This document shows positions 34,642 through 43,537 of a stretch of 64,000 bases of DNA, piece after piece (the first letter of the stretch is position 1; every line of letters begins with the position of its first letter). The position numbers and the translations under genes are program-made. The stretch comes from Nocardia sputorum (GTDB lineage: Bacteria > Actinomycetota > Actinomycetes > Mycobacteriales > Mycobacteriaceae): NCBI RefSeq assembly GCF_027924405.1, contig NZ_AP026978.1, positions 2,542,001-2,606,000 on the forward strand, written 5' to 3'. The notes beneath the pieces are model-generated. The model was not told the DNA's origin, made no database searches, and was given only the letters and a program-made list of their open reading frames with translations.

Positions 34642-37600
34642 GTGATTGTGCTGTTGTCCACGTCCGACACCGATCTGCTCAGTGCCCGCGCCAGCGGCGC
34701 AGACTACCGTTGGGGGAACCCGGCTCGCCTGCTGGTCGACGACCTGCCCGGCCTGCTCGACGGCGCCGAGCTGGTGATCGTGCGCATCCTCGGCGGTAAA
34801 CGGGCGTGGGAGGATGGGCTGGAGGCACTGCGCGGCAGCGGGATTCCGCTCGTCGCGCTCGGCGGTGAGATCGCGCCCGATGCCGAGCTGATGGAATGCT
34901 CCACCGTCCCGGGCGGCGTCGCGGCCGACGCGCACAACTACCTCGCCGCCGGTGGCCCCGAGAACCTGCGGCAGCTGCACAATTTCCTGTCCGACACGGT
35001 GCTGCTGACCGGCCACGGCTTCGAGCCGCCGGTCCAGTTGCCCAGTTGGGGCGAACTGGACCGGGTCGCGGCCGAGCCGGCCGACGGGCCCACCGTCGCG
35101 GTGATCTACTACCGCGCGCAGCATCTGGCGGGCAACACCGCCTACGTCGGCGCGCTGTGCACCGCGATCGAACAGGCGGGCGCACGGGCGCTGCCGCTGT
35201 ACTGCGCGTCGCTGCGCACCGCCGAACCCGAATTGCTCGCGACCCTGCGCCGGGCCGACGCGCTGGTGGTGACGGTGCTGGCCGCGGGCGGCACCAAGCC
35301 CGCCGCCGCGTCGGCGGGCGGCGAGGACGAGGCTTGGGATGTCGGCGCGCTCGCCGACCTGGACGTGCCCATCTTGCAAGGGCTGTGCCTGACCACCGGC
35401 CGGGCCCAATGGGAGGCCAACGACGACGGGCTGTCGCCCCTGGACGTCGCCACCCAGGTGGCGGTGCCGGAGTTCGACGGCCGAATCATCACCGTCCCGT
35501 TCTCGTTCAAGGAATTCGACGCCGACGGCCTGTCCACGTACGTCCCGGATCCCGAGCGCGCCGCCCGCGTCGCGGGCATCGCGACGCGCTACGCGCGGCT
35601 GCGCCACATCCCCGCCGCGCGCAAGCGCGTCGCGGTCATGCTGTCGGCCTACCCGACCAAGCACGCCCGCATCGGCAACGCCGTCGGTCTGGACACCCCG
35701 GCCAGCGCCATCCGACTGCTTACCGAAATGCGTTCCGCTGGTTACGATCTCGGCGCTCCCGGCGAGATCCCCGGTCTGGACGAGCAGGACGGTGACGCCC
35801 TCGTGCACGCGTTGATCGCGGCCGGTGGTCAGGACCACGACTGGCTCACCGCCGAGCAGCTCGAGGGCAACCCGATCCGCATCGGCGCGGCCACCTACAC
35901 GGCCTGGTTCGACACCCTGCCCGAGGACCTGCGGGACGCTGTCGTGGCAGCGTGGGGACCGCCGCCGGGGGAACTGTACGTCGACCGCTCGTCCGACCCG
36001 GAGGGCGAGATCGTCATCGCGGCCCTGCGTTTCGGCAATGTCGTGCTCATGGTGCAGCCGCCGCGCGGTTTCGGCGAGAACCCCGTCGCGATCTACCACG
36101 ATCCCGATCTGCCCCCCAGTCACCACTACCTGGCGGCCTACCGGTGGCTCAGCGCGCCCGAAGGCTTCGGGGCCGACGCGATGGTGCACCTGGGCAAGCA
36201 CGGAAACCTGGAGTGGCTGCCGGGCAAGACGCTGGGCATGTCGGCCTCCTGCGGCACCGACGCGGCCCTCGGCGACCTACCGCTGATCTATCCGTTCCTG
36301 GTGAACGACCCCGGTGAGGGCACCCAGGCCAAGCGGCGCGCGCACGCCACCTTGGTGGATCACCTGATCCCGCCGATGGCCCGCGCCGAAAGCTACGGCG
36401 ACATCGCACGTCTCGAGCAACTGCTCGACGAGCACGCCAACATCTCCGCGCTGGACCCCGCCAAGCTGCCCGCCATCCGGCAGCAGATCTGGACGCTGAT
36501 GCGTGCGGCGAAGATGGACCACGACCTCGGCCTCTCCGAGCGTCCGGACGAGGAGTCCTTCGACGACATGCTGCTGCACGTCGACGGCTGGCTGTGCGAG
36601 ATCAAGGACGTGCAGATCCGCGACGGCCTGCACGTGCTCGGACGAGCCCCGGCGGGGGAGAGCGAACTGGACCTGGTGCTGGCCATGCTCCGCGCGCGCC
36701 AGTTGTGGGGCGGCGAGCGCACCGTGCCCGGCCTGCGGGAAGCCCTCGGCCTCGACGAATCGGGCGGGGAGGCGCGCGAGCGCGTGGACGCCGCGGAGGA
36801 GCGGGCCCGGGCTCTGGTCGCGGCGTTGCAGGCGGCGGACTGGTCGCCGGACGCGGTCGACGGCCTCACCGACGACCCGGATGTCCGCCGGGTGCTGCGG
36901 TTCGCGGCGACCGAGGTCGTGCCGCGGCTGCGGCAGACCGGTGTGGAGATCGAGCGGGTGCTGCACGCGCTCGACGGCGGGTTCATCCCCGCCGGTCCGA
37001 GCGGTTCGCCGTTGCGCGGCCTGATCAACGTCCTGCCCACCGGACGCAATTTCTACTCGGTCGACCCGAAGGCGGTCCCGTCCCGGTTGGCCTGGGAGAC
37101 CGGGCAGGCCATGGCGGAATCCCTGCTCGAGCGCTATCGCACCGACCACGGCGAATACCCGCGGTCGGTGGGACTGTCGATCTGGGGCACCTCCGCCATG
37201 CGCACCTCGGGCGACGACATCGCCGAAGTCCTGGCGCTGCTGGGCGTCCGGCCGGTCTGGGACGAGGCGAGCCGCCGGGTCAGCGCGCTCGAGGTGATCT
37301 CGCTCGCCGAGCTCGGCCGTCCCCGCATCGATGTCACCGTGCGCATCAGCGGCTTCTTCCGGGACGCCTTCCCGCATGTCCTGGCCTTGCTCGACGACGC
37401 GGTCCGCCTGGTCGCCGACCTGGACGAGCCCGCCGAGACGAACTACGTGCGGGCACACGCCCAGGCCGATCTCGCCGAGCACGGCGACTCGCGGCGCGCC
37501 ACCACCCGCATCTTCGGCTCCAAGCCCGGCACCTACGGGGCGGGTCTGCTGCAGCTGATCGATGCGAAGAGCTGGCGCACCGACGACGACCTCGCCGAGG

Positions 37601-38217
37601 TGTACACGACCTGGGGCGGCTACGCCTACGGGCGCGACCTCGACGGCGCGCCCGCCGCCGAGGACATGCGCGGCGCGTATCGCCGGATCGCGGTGGCGGC
37701 CAAGAACACCGACACCCGCGAACACGACATCGCCGATTCCGACGACTATTTCCAGTTCCACGGCGGTATGGTCGCCACCGTGCGCGCGCTGACGGGCAAG
37801 AACCCCGAGGCCTACATCGGTGACAGCACCCGCCCGGACGCGGTGCGCACCCGGACGCTGTCCGAGGAGACGGCGCGGGTGTTCCGGGCCCGTGTGGTCA
37901 ACCCGCGGTGGCTCGAGGCCATGCGCAGGCACGGCTACAAGGGCGCGTTCGAAATGGCGGCGACCGTCGACTATTTGTTCGGCTACGACGCCACCACCAA
38001 CGTGGTGGCCGACTGGATGTACGAAAAGCTTACGGAGAGCTACGTTTTCGACGAGGTGAACCGGAAGTTCATGGAGCAGTCCAATCCGTGGGCGCTGCAC
38101 GGCATCGCCGAGCGGCTGCTGGAGGCGGCCGAGCGGAAACTGTGGGAGCACCCCGAACGAGACACGCTCGATCGGCTGCGGCAGGTCTATCTGGAGACCG
38201 AAGGGGAGTTGGAGTAA
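34642..38217 (+). CDS. cobN: Cobaltochelatase large subunit CobN
   Basis: CobN is the large subunit of the ATP-dependent aerobic cobaltochelatase, which inserts cobalt into hydrogenobyrinate diamide with CobS and CobT-like partners, neither of which is in this window. It is 1191 residues, a normal length, with conserved segments such as MVHLGKHGNLEWLPGK, YPFLVNDPGEG and the C-terminal ETNYVRAHAQADLA and WGGYAYGRDLDG. The GTG at 34642 follows the riboswitch; an alternative ATG further in would remove the N-terminal domain. It ends the cobalamin genes of the window. Confidence 0.96.
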   Translation: MIVLLSTSDTDLLSARASGADYRWGNPARLLVDDLPGLLDGAELVIVRILGGKRAWEDGLEALRGSGIPLVALGGEIAPDAELMECSTVPGGVAADAHNYLAAGGPENLRQLHNFLSDTVLLTGHGFEPPVQLPSWGELDRVAAEPADGPTVAVIYYRAQHLAGNTAYVGALCTAIEQAGARALPLYCASLRTAEPELLATLRRADALVVTVLAAGGTKPAAASAGGEDEAWDVGALADLDVPILQGLCLTTGRAQWEANDDGLSPLDVATQVAVPEFDGRIITVPFSFKEFDADGLSTYVPDPERAARVAGIATRYARLRHIPAARKRVAVMLSAYPTKHARIGNAVGLDTPASAIRLLTEMRSAGYDLGAPGEIPGLDEQDGDALVHALIAAGGQDHDWLTAEQLEGNPIRIGAATYTAWFDTLPEDLRDAVVAAWGPPPGELYVDRSSDPEGEIVIAALRFGNVVLMVQPPRGFGENPVAIYHDPDLPPSHHYLAAYRWLSAPEGFGADAMVHLGKHGNLEWLPGKTLGMSASCGTDAALGDLPLIYPFLVNDPGEGTQAKRRAHATLVDHLIPPMARAESYGDIARLEQLLDEHANISALDPAKLPAIRQQIWTLMRAAKMDHDLGLSERPDEESFDDMLLHVDGWLCEIKDVQIRDGLHVLGRAPAGESELDLVLAMLRARQLWGGERTVPGLREALGLDESGGEARERVDAAEERARALVAALQAADWSPDAVDGLTDDPDVRRVLRFAATEVVPRLRQTGVEIERVLHALDGGFIPAGPSGSPLRGLINVLPTGRNFYSVDPKAVPSRLAWETGQAMAESLLERYRTDHGEYPRSVGLSIWGTSAMRTSGDDIAEVLALLGVRPVWDEASRRVSALEVISLAELGRPRIDVTVRISGFFRDAFPHVLALLDDAVRLVADLDEPAETNYVRAHAQADLAEHGDSRRATTRIFGSKPGTYGAGLLQLIDAKSWRTDDDLAEVYTTWGGYAYGRDLDGAPAAEDMRGAYRRIAVAAKNTDTREHDIADSDDYFQFHGGMVATVRALTGKNPEAYIGDSTRPDAVRTRTLSEETARVFRARVVNPRWLEAMRRHGYKGAFEMAATVDYLFGYDATTNVVADWMYEKLTESYVFDEVNRKFMEQSNPWALHGIAERLLEAAERKLWEHPERDTLDRLRQVYLETEGELE

Positions 38218-38319
38218 CGGACCGGCACCCTCCCATCTTAGCTGGAAGATTGCCGAAAACCCTGGCTTGCAAGACATTTCGGGCATTGCCAAGTGCCGGA
38301 AATGGTGATGCGTAACGTC

Positions 38320-38325
38320 TATAAT
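38320..38325 (+). promoter_or_regulatory. Consensus -10 element before the second secreted-protein gene
   Basis: A perfect TATAAT about 65 nt before the ATG at 38390, in the 172-bp gap after cobN. No convincing -35 was found at 16-18 bp. It implies the small secreted gene has its own promoter and a leader of about 55-60 nt. Confidence 0.5.
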
Positions 38326-38389
38326 CGCTAGTGTTTCACGGCTGTACCCAGGTAACGACAGATCGAATCTGCTGAGGATGGGAAGGCTC

Positions 38390-38914
38390 ATGAAGTTCAG
38401 AGAATTGGTTGCGACCACGCTGCTGACTATCGCCGCCACCGGCGTGACCGCGGCGACCGCGTACGGGCAACCCGAGATCTACGACCCCGTGGTGAGCGGG
38501 AACGACAGCGGCGTCGCCTACACCGCGTCCGTCGCGCCGGACCGCACGAGCGCGGCGGTGACGCTCGCCGACGGGACGTTCGCCCGCACGCCGGAGGGGA
38601 TCGCGGTGCTGGGTGCCGACGGGTCGGTCGTGACCACGGTGCCGACGACCATGGTGTCCATGTTCGGTCAGCAGGTCGAAGTGGCAACCGACATCGATGC
38701 GGCCGGGACGACATTGACACTGACTCCGGTCGGAGCCGCCATCCCGGAGCCGGGTGCGCCGCAGTTCATCGGTGACGCGGGCTCCACACTGGGCGGGGTG
38801 GCGATCGGCTGTGCCATCGGGGCGCTGGTCGGTCTCGTGTTCTTCATCGTCGGCGTCTTCCCCGGCTGTGTGGTCGGCGGTCTCATCGGCGCCGCCGCGG
38901 GCGCCAGCCGGTAG
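38390..38914 (+). CDS. Secreted glycine-zipper protein, paralogue of the 20958 gene
   Basis: A 174-residue protein built like the one at 20958-21575: a signal peptide (ELVATTLLTIAATGVTAATAYG), a beta-rich middle (VSGNDSGVAYTASVAP, AAVTLADGTFA) and a C-terminal hydrophobic glycine-zipper segment (IGCAIGALVGLVFFIVGVFPG, GGLIGAAAG). The aligned signal peptides share ATGVTA and the same spacing. Start: ATG 38390 after GGGAAGG; an ATG at 38378 is also open. Function unknown. Two Cys in the C-terminal part (IGCAIG, FPGCVV) are absent from the other copy. Confidence 0.75.
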   Translation: MKFRELVATTLLTIAATGVTAATAYGQPEIYDPVVSGNDSGVAYTASVAPDRTSAAVTLADGTFARTPEGIAVLGADGSVVTTVPTTMVSMFGQQVEVATDIDAAGTTLTLTPVGAAIPEPGAPQFIGDAGSTLGGVAIGCAIGALVGLVFFIVGVFPGCVVGGLIGAAAGASR

Positions 38915-39003
38915 TGGCGGACTGACTCGGAGTGCGACCTCGGCCGCGCTCGGCGCTTGCGGCACCGAGCGCGGCCGTTTCCGTTCACGCGAAAGGTCCC
39001 ACG

Positions 39004-39963
39004 TCATTTCCGCCCGGCCGCTCGCTGGAAACGCTCGGCTGCGGCGACCAGGTGTTCGGCGAGCGCGGGGGAGTCGAGCACCTCGAATTCCACGTCGGCG
39101 AGGCCGAGATACAGCGTCAGCAGCTGGGGTGAGTCCGAGCCCACCTGCGCGACACAGTGCTGCGGCCCGTCCGGCTCGACCTCCACTGCCGCGGGCAGCC
39201 GGGCCCGGATCACCTCGGCGGGGGCGGCCATGCGCACCCGGGCGCGGTAGCGCCAGGTGGCAGCGCCCACGCCGCGCTGTACTCGCTCGGCGATCTGCTC
39301 CTCGGACAGGATGCGAGGCGTGAACCGCGGCCCGTTCGGAATCTTCGGCGTGATCCGGTCGAGGCGGAAGGTGCGCCAGTCGCGGCGCCCCACATCCCAG
39401 GCGACCAGATACCAGCGGCCCGACCAGTGCACCATCCGGTGCGGCTCGGCATCCCGGCTGGAGCGGGTACCGTCGTGGCTCTCGTAGTCGAAGCGCAATC
39501 GTTCGCTCGCCCGGATCGCGCCCGCTACCGCGGTGAGTACCGCCGCGTCCACGGTCGACTGTCCGCTGCCGGGCACGTGCACGGTGGCCGCCGTCAGCGA
39601 GTCGACCCGGTGCCGCAATCGCGAGGGCAGCACCTGCTGCAGTTTCGCCAGTGCCCGCACCGATGTCTCCTCGATGCCGGTGACCGCGCCGTTGGCGGCG
39701 GTGACCAGTCCGACCGCCACCGCGACGGCCTCGTCGTCGTCCAGCAGTAACGGCGGCATCGCCGACCCGGCCCCGAGCCGGTAGCCGCCCGCGGCGCCGG
39801 GCGTGGCATGCACGGGGTATCCGAGCGTTCGCAACCGCTCGACATCGGTGCGGATGGTCCGAGTGGACACGCCGAGTCTTTCGGCAAGCGCGGGCCCGGT
39901 CCAGTCGCTCCGAAGCTGCAAAAGCGACAGCAACCGCAACAGGCGTGCGGAGGTTTCCAGCAT
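39004..39963 (-). CDS. HTH-WYL transcriptional regulator
   Basis: A 319-residue regulator with a DeoR-type HTH (residues about 1-60; RLLRLLSLLQLRSDWTG, VSTRTIRTDVERL) and a WYL domain (about 140-220; RLRFDYESHDG, HRMVHWSGRWYLVAWD, FRLDRI). The same architecture occurs in PafB and PafC of this window. The ATG at 39963 is followed upstream by a perfect palindrome GCGGAAG-N5-CTTCCGC; the same motif lies before the epoxide hydrolase gene at 50.5 kb. Autoregulation and control of that gene are inferred. Ligand unknown. Confidence 0.87.
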   Translation of the reverse strand: MLETSARLLRLLSLLQLRSDWTGPALAERLGVSTRTIRTDVERLRTLGYPVHATPGAAGGYRLGAGSAMPPLLLDDDEAVAVAVGLVTAANGAVTGIEETSVRALAKLQQVLPSRLRHRVDSLTAATVHVPGSGQSTVDAAVLTAVAGAIRASERLRFDYESHDGTRSSRDAEPHRMVHWSGRWYLVAWDVGRRDWRTFRLDRITPKIPNGPRFTPRILSEEQIAERVQRGVGAATWRYRARVRMAAPAEVIRARLPAAVEVEPDGPQHCVAQVGSDSPQLLTLYLGLADVEFEVLDSPALAEHLVAAAERFQRAAGRK

Positions 39964-39983
39964 CGGTCGATCATGACAGCTTT

Positions 39984-40004
39984 CGCGGAAGTGTTTCTTC
40001 CGCG
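39984..40004. promoter_or_regulatory. Palindrome before the WYL regulator gene
   Basis: CGCGGAAG-TGTTT-CTTCCGCG, 8-bp perfect arms, 21 bp upstream of the WYL start. It shares the core GCGGAAG-N5-CTTCCGC with 50479-50507. Confidence 0.7.
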
Positions 40005-40012
40005 TCAGCCCG

Positions 40013-41365
40013 TCAACCCGCTTGGGTCATGCACGGCTCCACGGTGAAATCGAGCCCGAAATTGTTCAAGGTGACCGGCAGCGGAGCGTCGGGGTTCGGC
40101 CGCGGGGTGGACCGCAGCCGGAAGTCGGCGGAGGTCAACAGGTGTGCGAGCAGCGTGCTGGTGACGAACAGCACCAGGTTGCGGCCGGGGCAGTCGGCGG
40201 GACCCGCGCTGAACGGCACGAGCTGGGGGTACTGCTCCGCGCGGCCGTCGAGCCAGATCTCCGGGACGAACTGGTCGGCGAACGGCAGCAGCTCGGCGTC
40301 CCGGTGGAACGCGGGCACCGTGATCATGAGGGCGGCGCCCGCCGCGATGGTGAAGCGTTCCTCGCCCTCCCGCCACTGGGTGTCGGCGGTGATGTCGCGC
40401 AGCAACATGGGCGTGGTCGGCCACAGCCGCACCGATTCGAGCACGCAGGCGCGCAGATAGCCGCGCAGATCGACGCGGTCCGGATCGACGGCGTCGGCGA
40501 GCGCGCGGGCATGGTGCTCGGGATGGGTGCTCAGCACCGCCAGTGCCCGGCTCAGCGCGATGCCCGCCGCGTCGAAGGCGAACAACCAGTGCGGTATCTG
40601 CCCGACCGGATCGGTGGCCCCGCCCGCGGGCACCGCGGCCAGCGCCCCGGCCAGGCTGTCCGGCGAAGCGGACTCCACGTGCCGGTACAGCCGATTGGTG
40701 AACTGATCGCGCTGCCTGCGGTGCGCGGGCGCCAGGAACGACCAATTGCCCGCCGAGCGCAGCCGGGACAGCTCGTCGGTGAGCACTGTGTCGTCGCGTC
40801 CTCGCTCGCCCAGCACGATCCGCCGTACCAGCCGCCACCATCGGATCGTGAACTGCCGCGCGTCCAGGTGACCGCGGTGCAGGGCCGACACGATCAGCTC
40901 GCGCGCCTCCTCCGCGATGGCCTCGGCGAACGGCCCGGCCAGGCGATGCAGCGGCTCGGCCGAGTCCAATGCGGCCTCGTTCACGGCCCGGCGCTGGTCA
41001 CGGATCGGGCCCTCGGACAGGAGGACGCCGTGTGGCTGGAACTGGCGCAGCGCGGCGCGCTTCTCGCGATTGGCCGGGTGGAACGGCGTGGGCGCGTCGG
41101 CCAGCACCCGCCCGACGTCGTGCGGATCGAGGACGACCACGATCCGGCGCCCCGGCACCACGAGCTCGACCGGGCCCGCGCCGAACTCACGCCGCAACTG
41201 CCGCACACGCTCGATCGCCCGGGAATCGGCTCCGGTGCGCTCCAGCAAGCCGAGCACCGGCCGACGCCGGGCGATGACCCCCGAGGCGACCGAGGCGAAT
41301 CCGAGATCCGCCAACGCCGCCACCGCGGGCACTCCCACCAGTCGGTGTTCGCGGTTTTCTGCCAT
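40013..41365 (-). CDS. Cytochrome P450
   Basis: A 450-residue soluble bacterial P450. The K-helix ExxR motif is ESVRLWP, and the haem-ligand loop FSAGPADCPGRN places the axial cysteine at 392. The canonical FxxGxRxCxG arginine is Ala here, so the loop is unusual. The I-helix is FDAAGIALSRAL, with a less typical Ala-Gly pair. Start: ATG at 41365, after a strong GGGAGGAGG; the open frame to 41860 is not real. No ferredoxin or reductase is nearby. Substrate unknown. Confidence 0.9.
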   Translation of the reverse strand: MAENREHRLVGVPAVAALADLGFASVASGVIARRRPVLGLLERTGADSRAIERVRQLRREFGAGPVELVVPGRRIVVVLDPHDVGRVLADAPTPFHPANREKRAALRQFQPHGVLLSEGPIRDQRRAVNEAALDSAEPLHRLAGPFAEAIAEEARELIVSALHRGHLDARQFTIRWWRLVRRIVLGERGRDDTVLTDELSRLRSAGNWSFLAPAHRRQRDQFTNRLYRHVESASPDSLAGALAAVPAGGATDPVGQIPHWLFAFDAAGIALSRALAVLSTHPEHHARALADAVDPDRVDLRGYLRACVLESVRLWPTTPMLLRDITADTQWREGEERFTIAAGAALMITVPAFHRDAELLPFADQFVPEIWLDGRAEQYPQLVPFSAGPADCPGRNLVLFVTSTLLAHLLTSADFRLRSTPRPNPDAPLPVTLNNFGLDFTVEPCMTQAG

Positions 41366-41484
41366 ACGGCCTCCTCCCGGTGCGCTCAGGTCGACACGAT
41401 GCCGACGACCGGGCACATACCCGGCGACGCCGGGGTCGAAACCGCGGCGGGGTCCGGGCGGCACCGAGCTGATGCCGGGGAAGC

Positions 41485-41853
41485 TCAGCTGGGGGTCTGG
41501 GTCTCGTCCACCGCGAGCGCGTCCTCGACCGAGTCGAACACCGTGAGCAACCGGTCCAGGGCGGTCACCTCGATCGGCCTGCGCGCCGCGTCGCTGGGGA
41601 CGACGCGCAGGCCGCCCGAGCCGGTGGCCTCCGAAGCCGCCAGCAGCACGCTGAGACCGGCGGAGCCGAGGAACCCGACGTTCGACATGTCCACCACGAC
41701 CGCGGCCGGCCCGTCGCGCAGGGCCTCGTCGAGCGCCGATTGCAAGCGTGGCGCGGACGCCATGTCGATCTCGCCGTGCACGGTGACCACCACCGTGTCC
41801 TCCGCCGACCGCACCTCGACCTCCAGCGCCCGGGGCGCGCTTTCGGAACTCAC
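41485..41853 (-). CDS. STAS-domain anti-sigma factor antagonist-like protein
   Basis: A 122-residue SpoIIAA/RsbV-like single STAS domain. The conserved VVDMSNVGFLGSAGLSVL segment (residues about 52-70) contains Asp55 and Ser57, with Ser64 at the usual phosphorylation position. In partner-switching systems such proteins free a sigma factor by binding its anti-sigma kinase; no such kinase is next to it. The GTG at 41853 has GGGAGG 8-13 nt upstream, preferred over the ORF start at 42030. Confidence 0.8.
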   Translation of the reverse strand: MSSESAPRALEVEVRSAEDTVVVTVHGEIDMASAPRLQSALDEALRDGPAAVVVDMSNVGFLGSAGLSVLLAASEATGSGGLRVVPSDAARRPIEVTALDRLLTVFDSVEDALAVDETQTPS

Positions 41854-42293
41854 AATCCACCTCCCGTGCCGGCGACGCGTCCTCGGCAGTACGTCACGTC
41901 GACCTCTCCGGTTCGCTCCTCTTACGCACGCAGGGCACGGCGCAGAGCGCGAGCATTCCGCGGTCAACTTACCCCATCGCGGCTCGGGGCAATCACACTG
42001 CCGCGTCGTCCCCCTAGGACCGGGCGGCACCGCGGGATCGGAGGTCGCCGTCGCACCGGTCCGGAAGTCCTCGTCTCAGCAGCCGGTGTGCGCGGGGTGT
42101 GACTTGCCGGACCGCGATATGTACCAAGTCATTACGCCGGCGCGGCCGAGCGACCTCGGCGCCTCGTCACCACCCGCACGCCGATCCCTGGACAGCGAGC
42201 GCCGCCGCCGTGGTTCGGAGTTCCTCGCGGAGTGTCCGAACTCACGGCGGCGGAGGAGAATTCGAGCGGCGGCGCCGCGCTCGCCTGGTGGCG
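41854..42293. other. Intergenic region without a recognised gene
   Basis: 440 bp between the STAS gene and the DUF4235 gene, both on the minus strand. Several short frames exist on both strands, but none has recognisable homology or a ribosome-binding site. It holds the STAS promoter and end of the stress operon. No strong hairpin was found. Confidence 0.4.
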
Positions 42294-42551
42294 CTATTCC
42301 GGCCAAGTGCCGGTGAGCGATTCGTAGCCCGTCGCGCCCGCGCGATCGATCGCGGCCTTGACCAAGCCGAAGACCGCGCCCTGCAATGCCGCGGCGAACA
42401 GCACCTCGCGCCAGGAATGATCTCGCGCGGTCGAGGTCGGGGCCTGCTCCTCACCCGTGATCTGCCGCCACACCTTGGTGAACACGGCGTTCGCCGCGAG
42501 GCCGCCGAGCACGCTGATCAGCAGGCCGAGCGGTTTGTACAGTGTCTTCAT
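42294..42551 (-). CDS. DUF4235 membrane protein
   Basis: An 85-residue protein. MKTLYKPLGLLISVLGGLAANAVFTKVW is the DUF4235 signature: an N-terminal membrane segment, then a polar TGEEQAPTSTARDHSWREV part and a second hydrophobic helix (LFAAALQGAVFGLVKAAID). The ATG at 42551 overlaps the DUF3618 stop (ATGA). Function unknown. It is the last of three overlapping minus-strand genes. Confidence 0.75.
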   Translation of the reverse strand: MKTLYKPLGLLISVLGGLAANAVFTKVWRQITGEEQAPTSTARDHSWREVLFAAALQGAVFGLVKAAIDRAGATGYESLTGTWPE

Positions 42552-42943
42552 CGCCGCCTCCGCACGATCTGCCACACCAGCGCGGCGAGCGCCCCCGCGC
42601 CGATGGCGGCCGGGATCGGATACGCGCGCAGTGCGCCACCCGCCTGCCTGCCGCGTTCGGCGACCGGTTCCGGTGTCGCCGCCGCCACGCGGTGGGCGAG
42701 GTCCGCGGCGCCCGTGCGGGCCTGTTGGGCCTTGTCCGCTACCGCCAGCGCCGCCTCGGACGCCGCGTGCTGCGTCGCCTCGACGGCGTCGTGCGCCTTC
42801 TCCTTGCTCCGCGCGGGCACGTCCAGCTTGTGGCCGAGCTCTTCGACCGTCCTGCCGAGCTCCGCCCGGGCCTGGTCGCGGTCGCGCCGCAGGGCCTCGA
42901 CGTCGTCGGTGGGCTGCCCGGCCCCGGGTCGGCTGTCAGTCAT
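42548..42943 (-). CDS. DUF3618 protein with C-terminal membrane helix
   Basis: A 131-residue protein: a helical, charged N-terminal part with the family's DDVEALRRDRDQARAELGRTV segment (DUF3618), an Ala-rich middle and one C-terminal membrane helix (IPAAIGAGALAALVWQIVRRR). Strong AGGAGG 5 nt before the ATG at 42943, which itself overlaps the holin-like stop. The family is linked to the cell envelope by its membrane anchor; its job is not known. Confidence 0.78.
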   Translation of the reverse strand: MTDSRPGAGQPTDDVEALRRDRDQARAELGRTVEELGHKLDVPARSKEKAHDAVEATQHAASEAALAVADKAQQARTGAADLAHRVAAATPEPVAERGRQAGGALRAYPIPAAIGAGALAALVWQIVRRRR

Positions 42944-43356
42944 CCCCGCCTCCTGTCCTTGATCACCTCGATGTCCTCGCGCACGCCCTCGACCGCCTCC
43001 TGCGGTATCGGCGGACTCGCGTGCTCCACGCTCTTCTTCCCGGACAGTCCGAGGATCGCCGCGACCACCAGCAGGGCGCCCGCGACGATGAGCGCGGCCG
43101 CCCAGCCCGGCAGCACCTCGGTGAGACCGAGTACCGCCGCGGCGACCAACGCGGCCCCACCGTAGAACGCCAGGAGCGCCGCGACGCCGGCCAGGCCCGC
43201 GCCGAGGCCGAATCGTTTTCCCTTCTCGCGCATCTCGACCCGGGCGAGCTGGAGCTCGTCGCGGATGAGCCGGGACACCTGGGCCGTGGCGTCCTCGACG
43301 AGTTCGGTGACCGATCGCGCGTTCGCGGGCGGGCGAATCTGTGTCGTCTCGGTCAT
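42940..43356 (-). CDS. Holin-X / DUF1469-type membrane protein
   Basis: A 138-residue protein of the actinobacterial holin-X family. A first helix (SVTELVEDATAQVSRLIRDELQLARVEM) precedes two membrane segments (about residues 54-75 and 82-103) and a charged C-terminus. The name is historical; no lysis function is implied. AAGGAGG 5 nt before the ATG at 43356. It leads an ATGA-coupled trio with DUF3618 and DUF4235 that usually occurs together. Confidence 0.8.
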   Translation of the reverse strand: MTETTQIRPPANARSVTELVEDATAQVSRLIRDELQLARVEMREKGKRFGLGAGLAGVAALLAFYGGAALVAAAVLGLTEVLPGWAAALIVAGALLVVAAILGLSGKKSVEHASPPIPQEAVEGVREDIEVIKDRRRG

Positions 43357-43537
43357 GAGACCTCCTTCGGCATGTCACACCTCCTGCACGGCGACTACCC
43401 GCGCGCCCGGATTCCAATCGGGGCGCCGGGGTGGACCGGGCACGGCGCGATGTCCGGTGCGTGCGGACGGCCGACGCTGGGCGAGGATCCCGGTAATCCT
43501 TGGAAAGTCTTGCCGTGCAGACGAACTGGCCGCGAGG

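Noticed and set aside
42076..42306. Short minus-strand frame in the 440-bp gap ending in a Cys-terminal peptide
   Set aside because: No ribosome-binding site, no promoter at leaderless distance and composition like random GC-rich sequence.
42940..43356. Holin-like gene as evidence for a prophage
   Set aside because: It belongs to the chromosomal holin-X family and is linked to DUF3618 and DUF4235; there are no phage structural, integrase or lysin genes.
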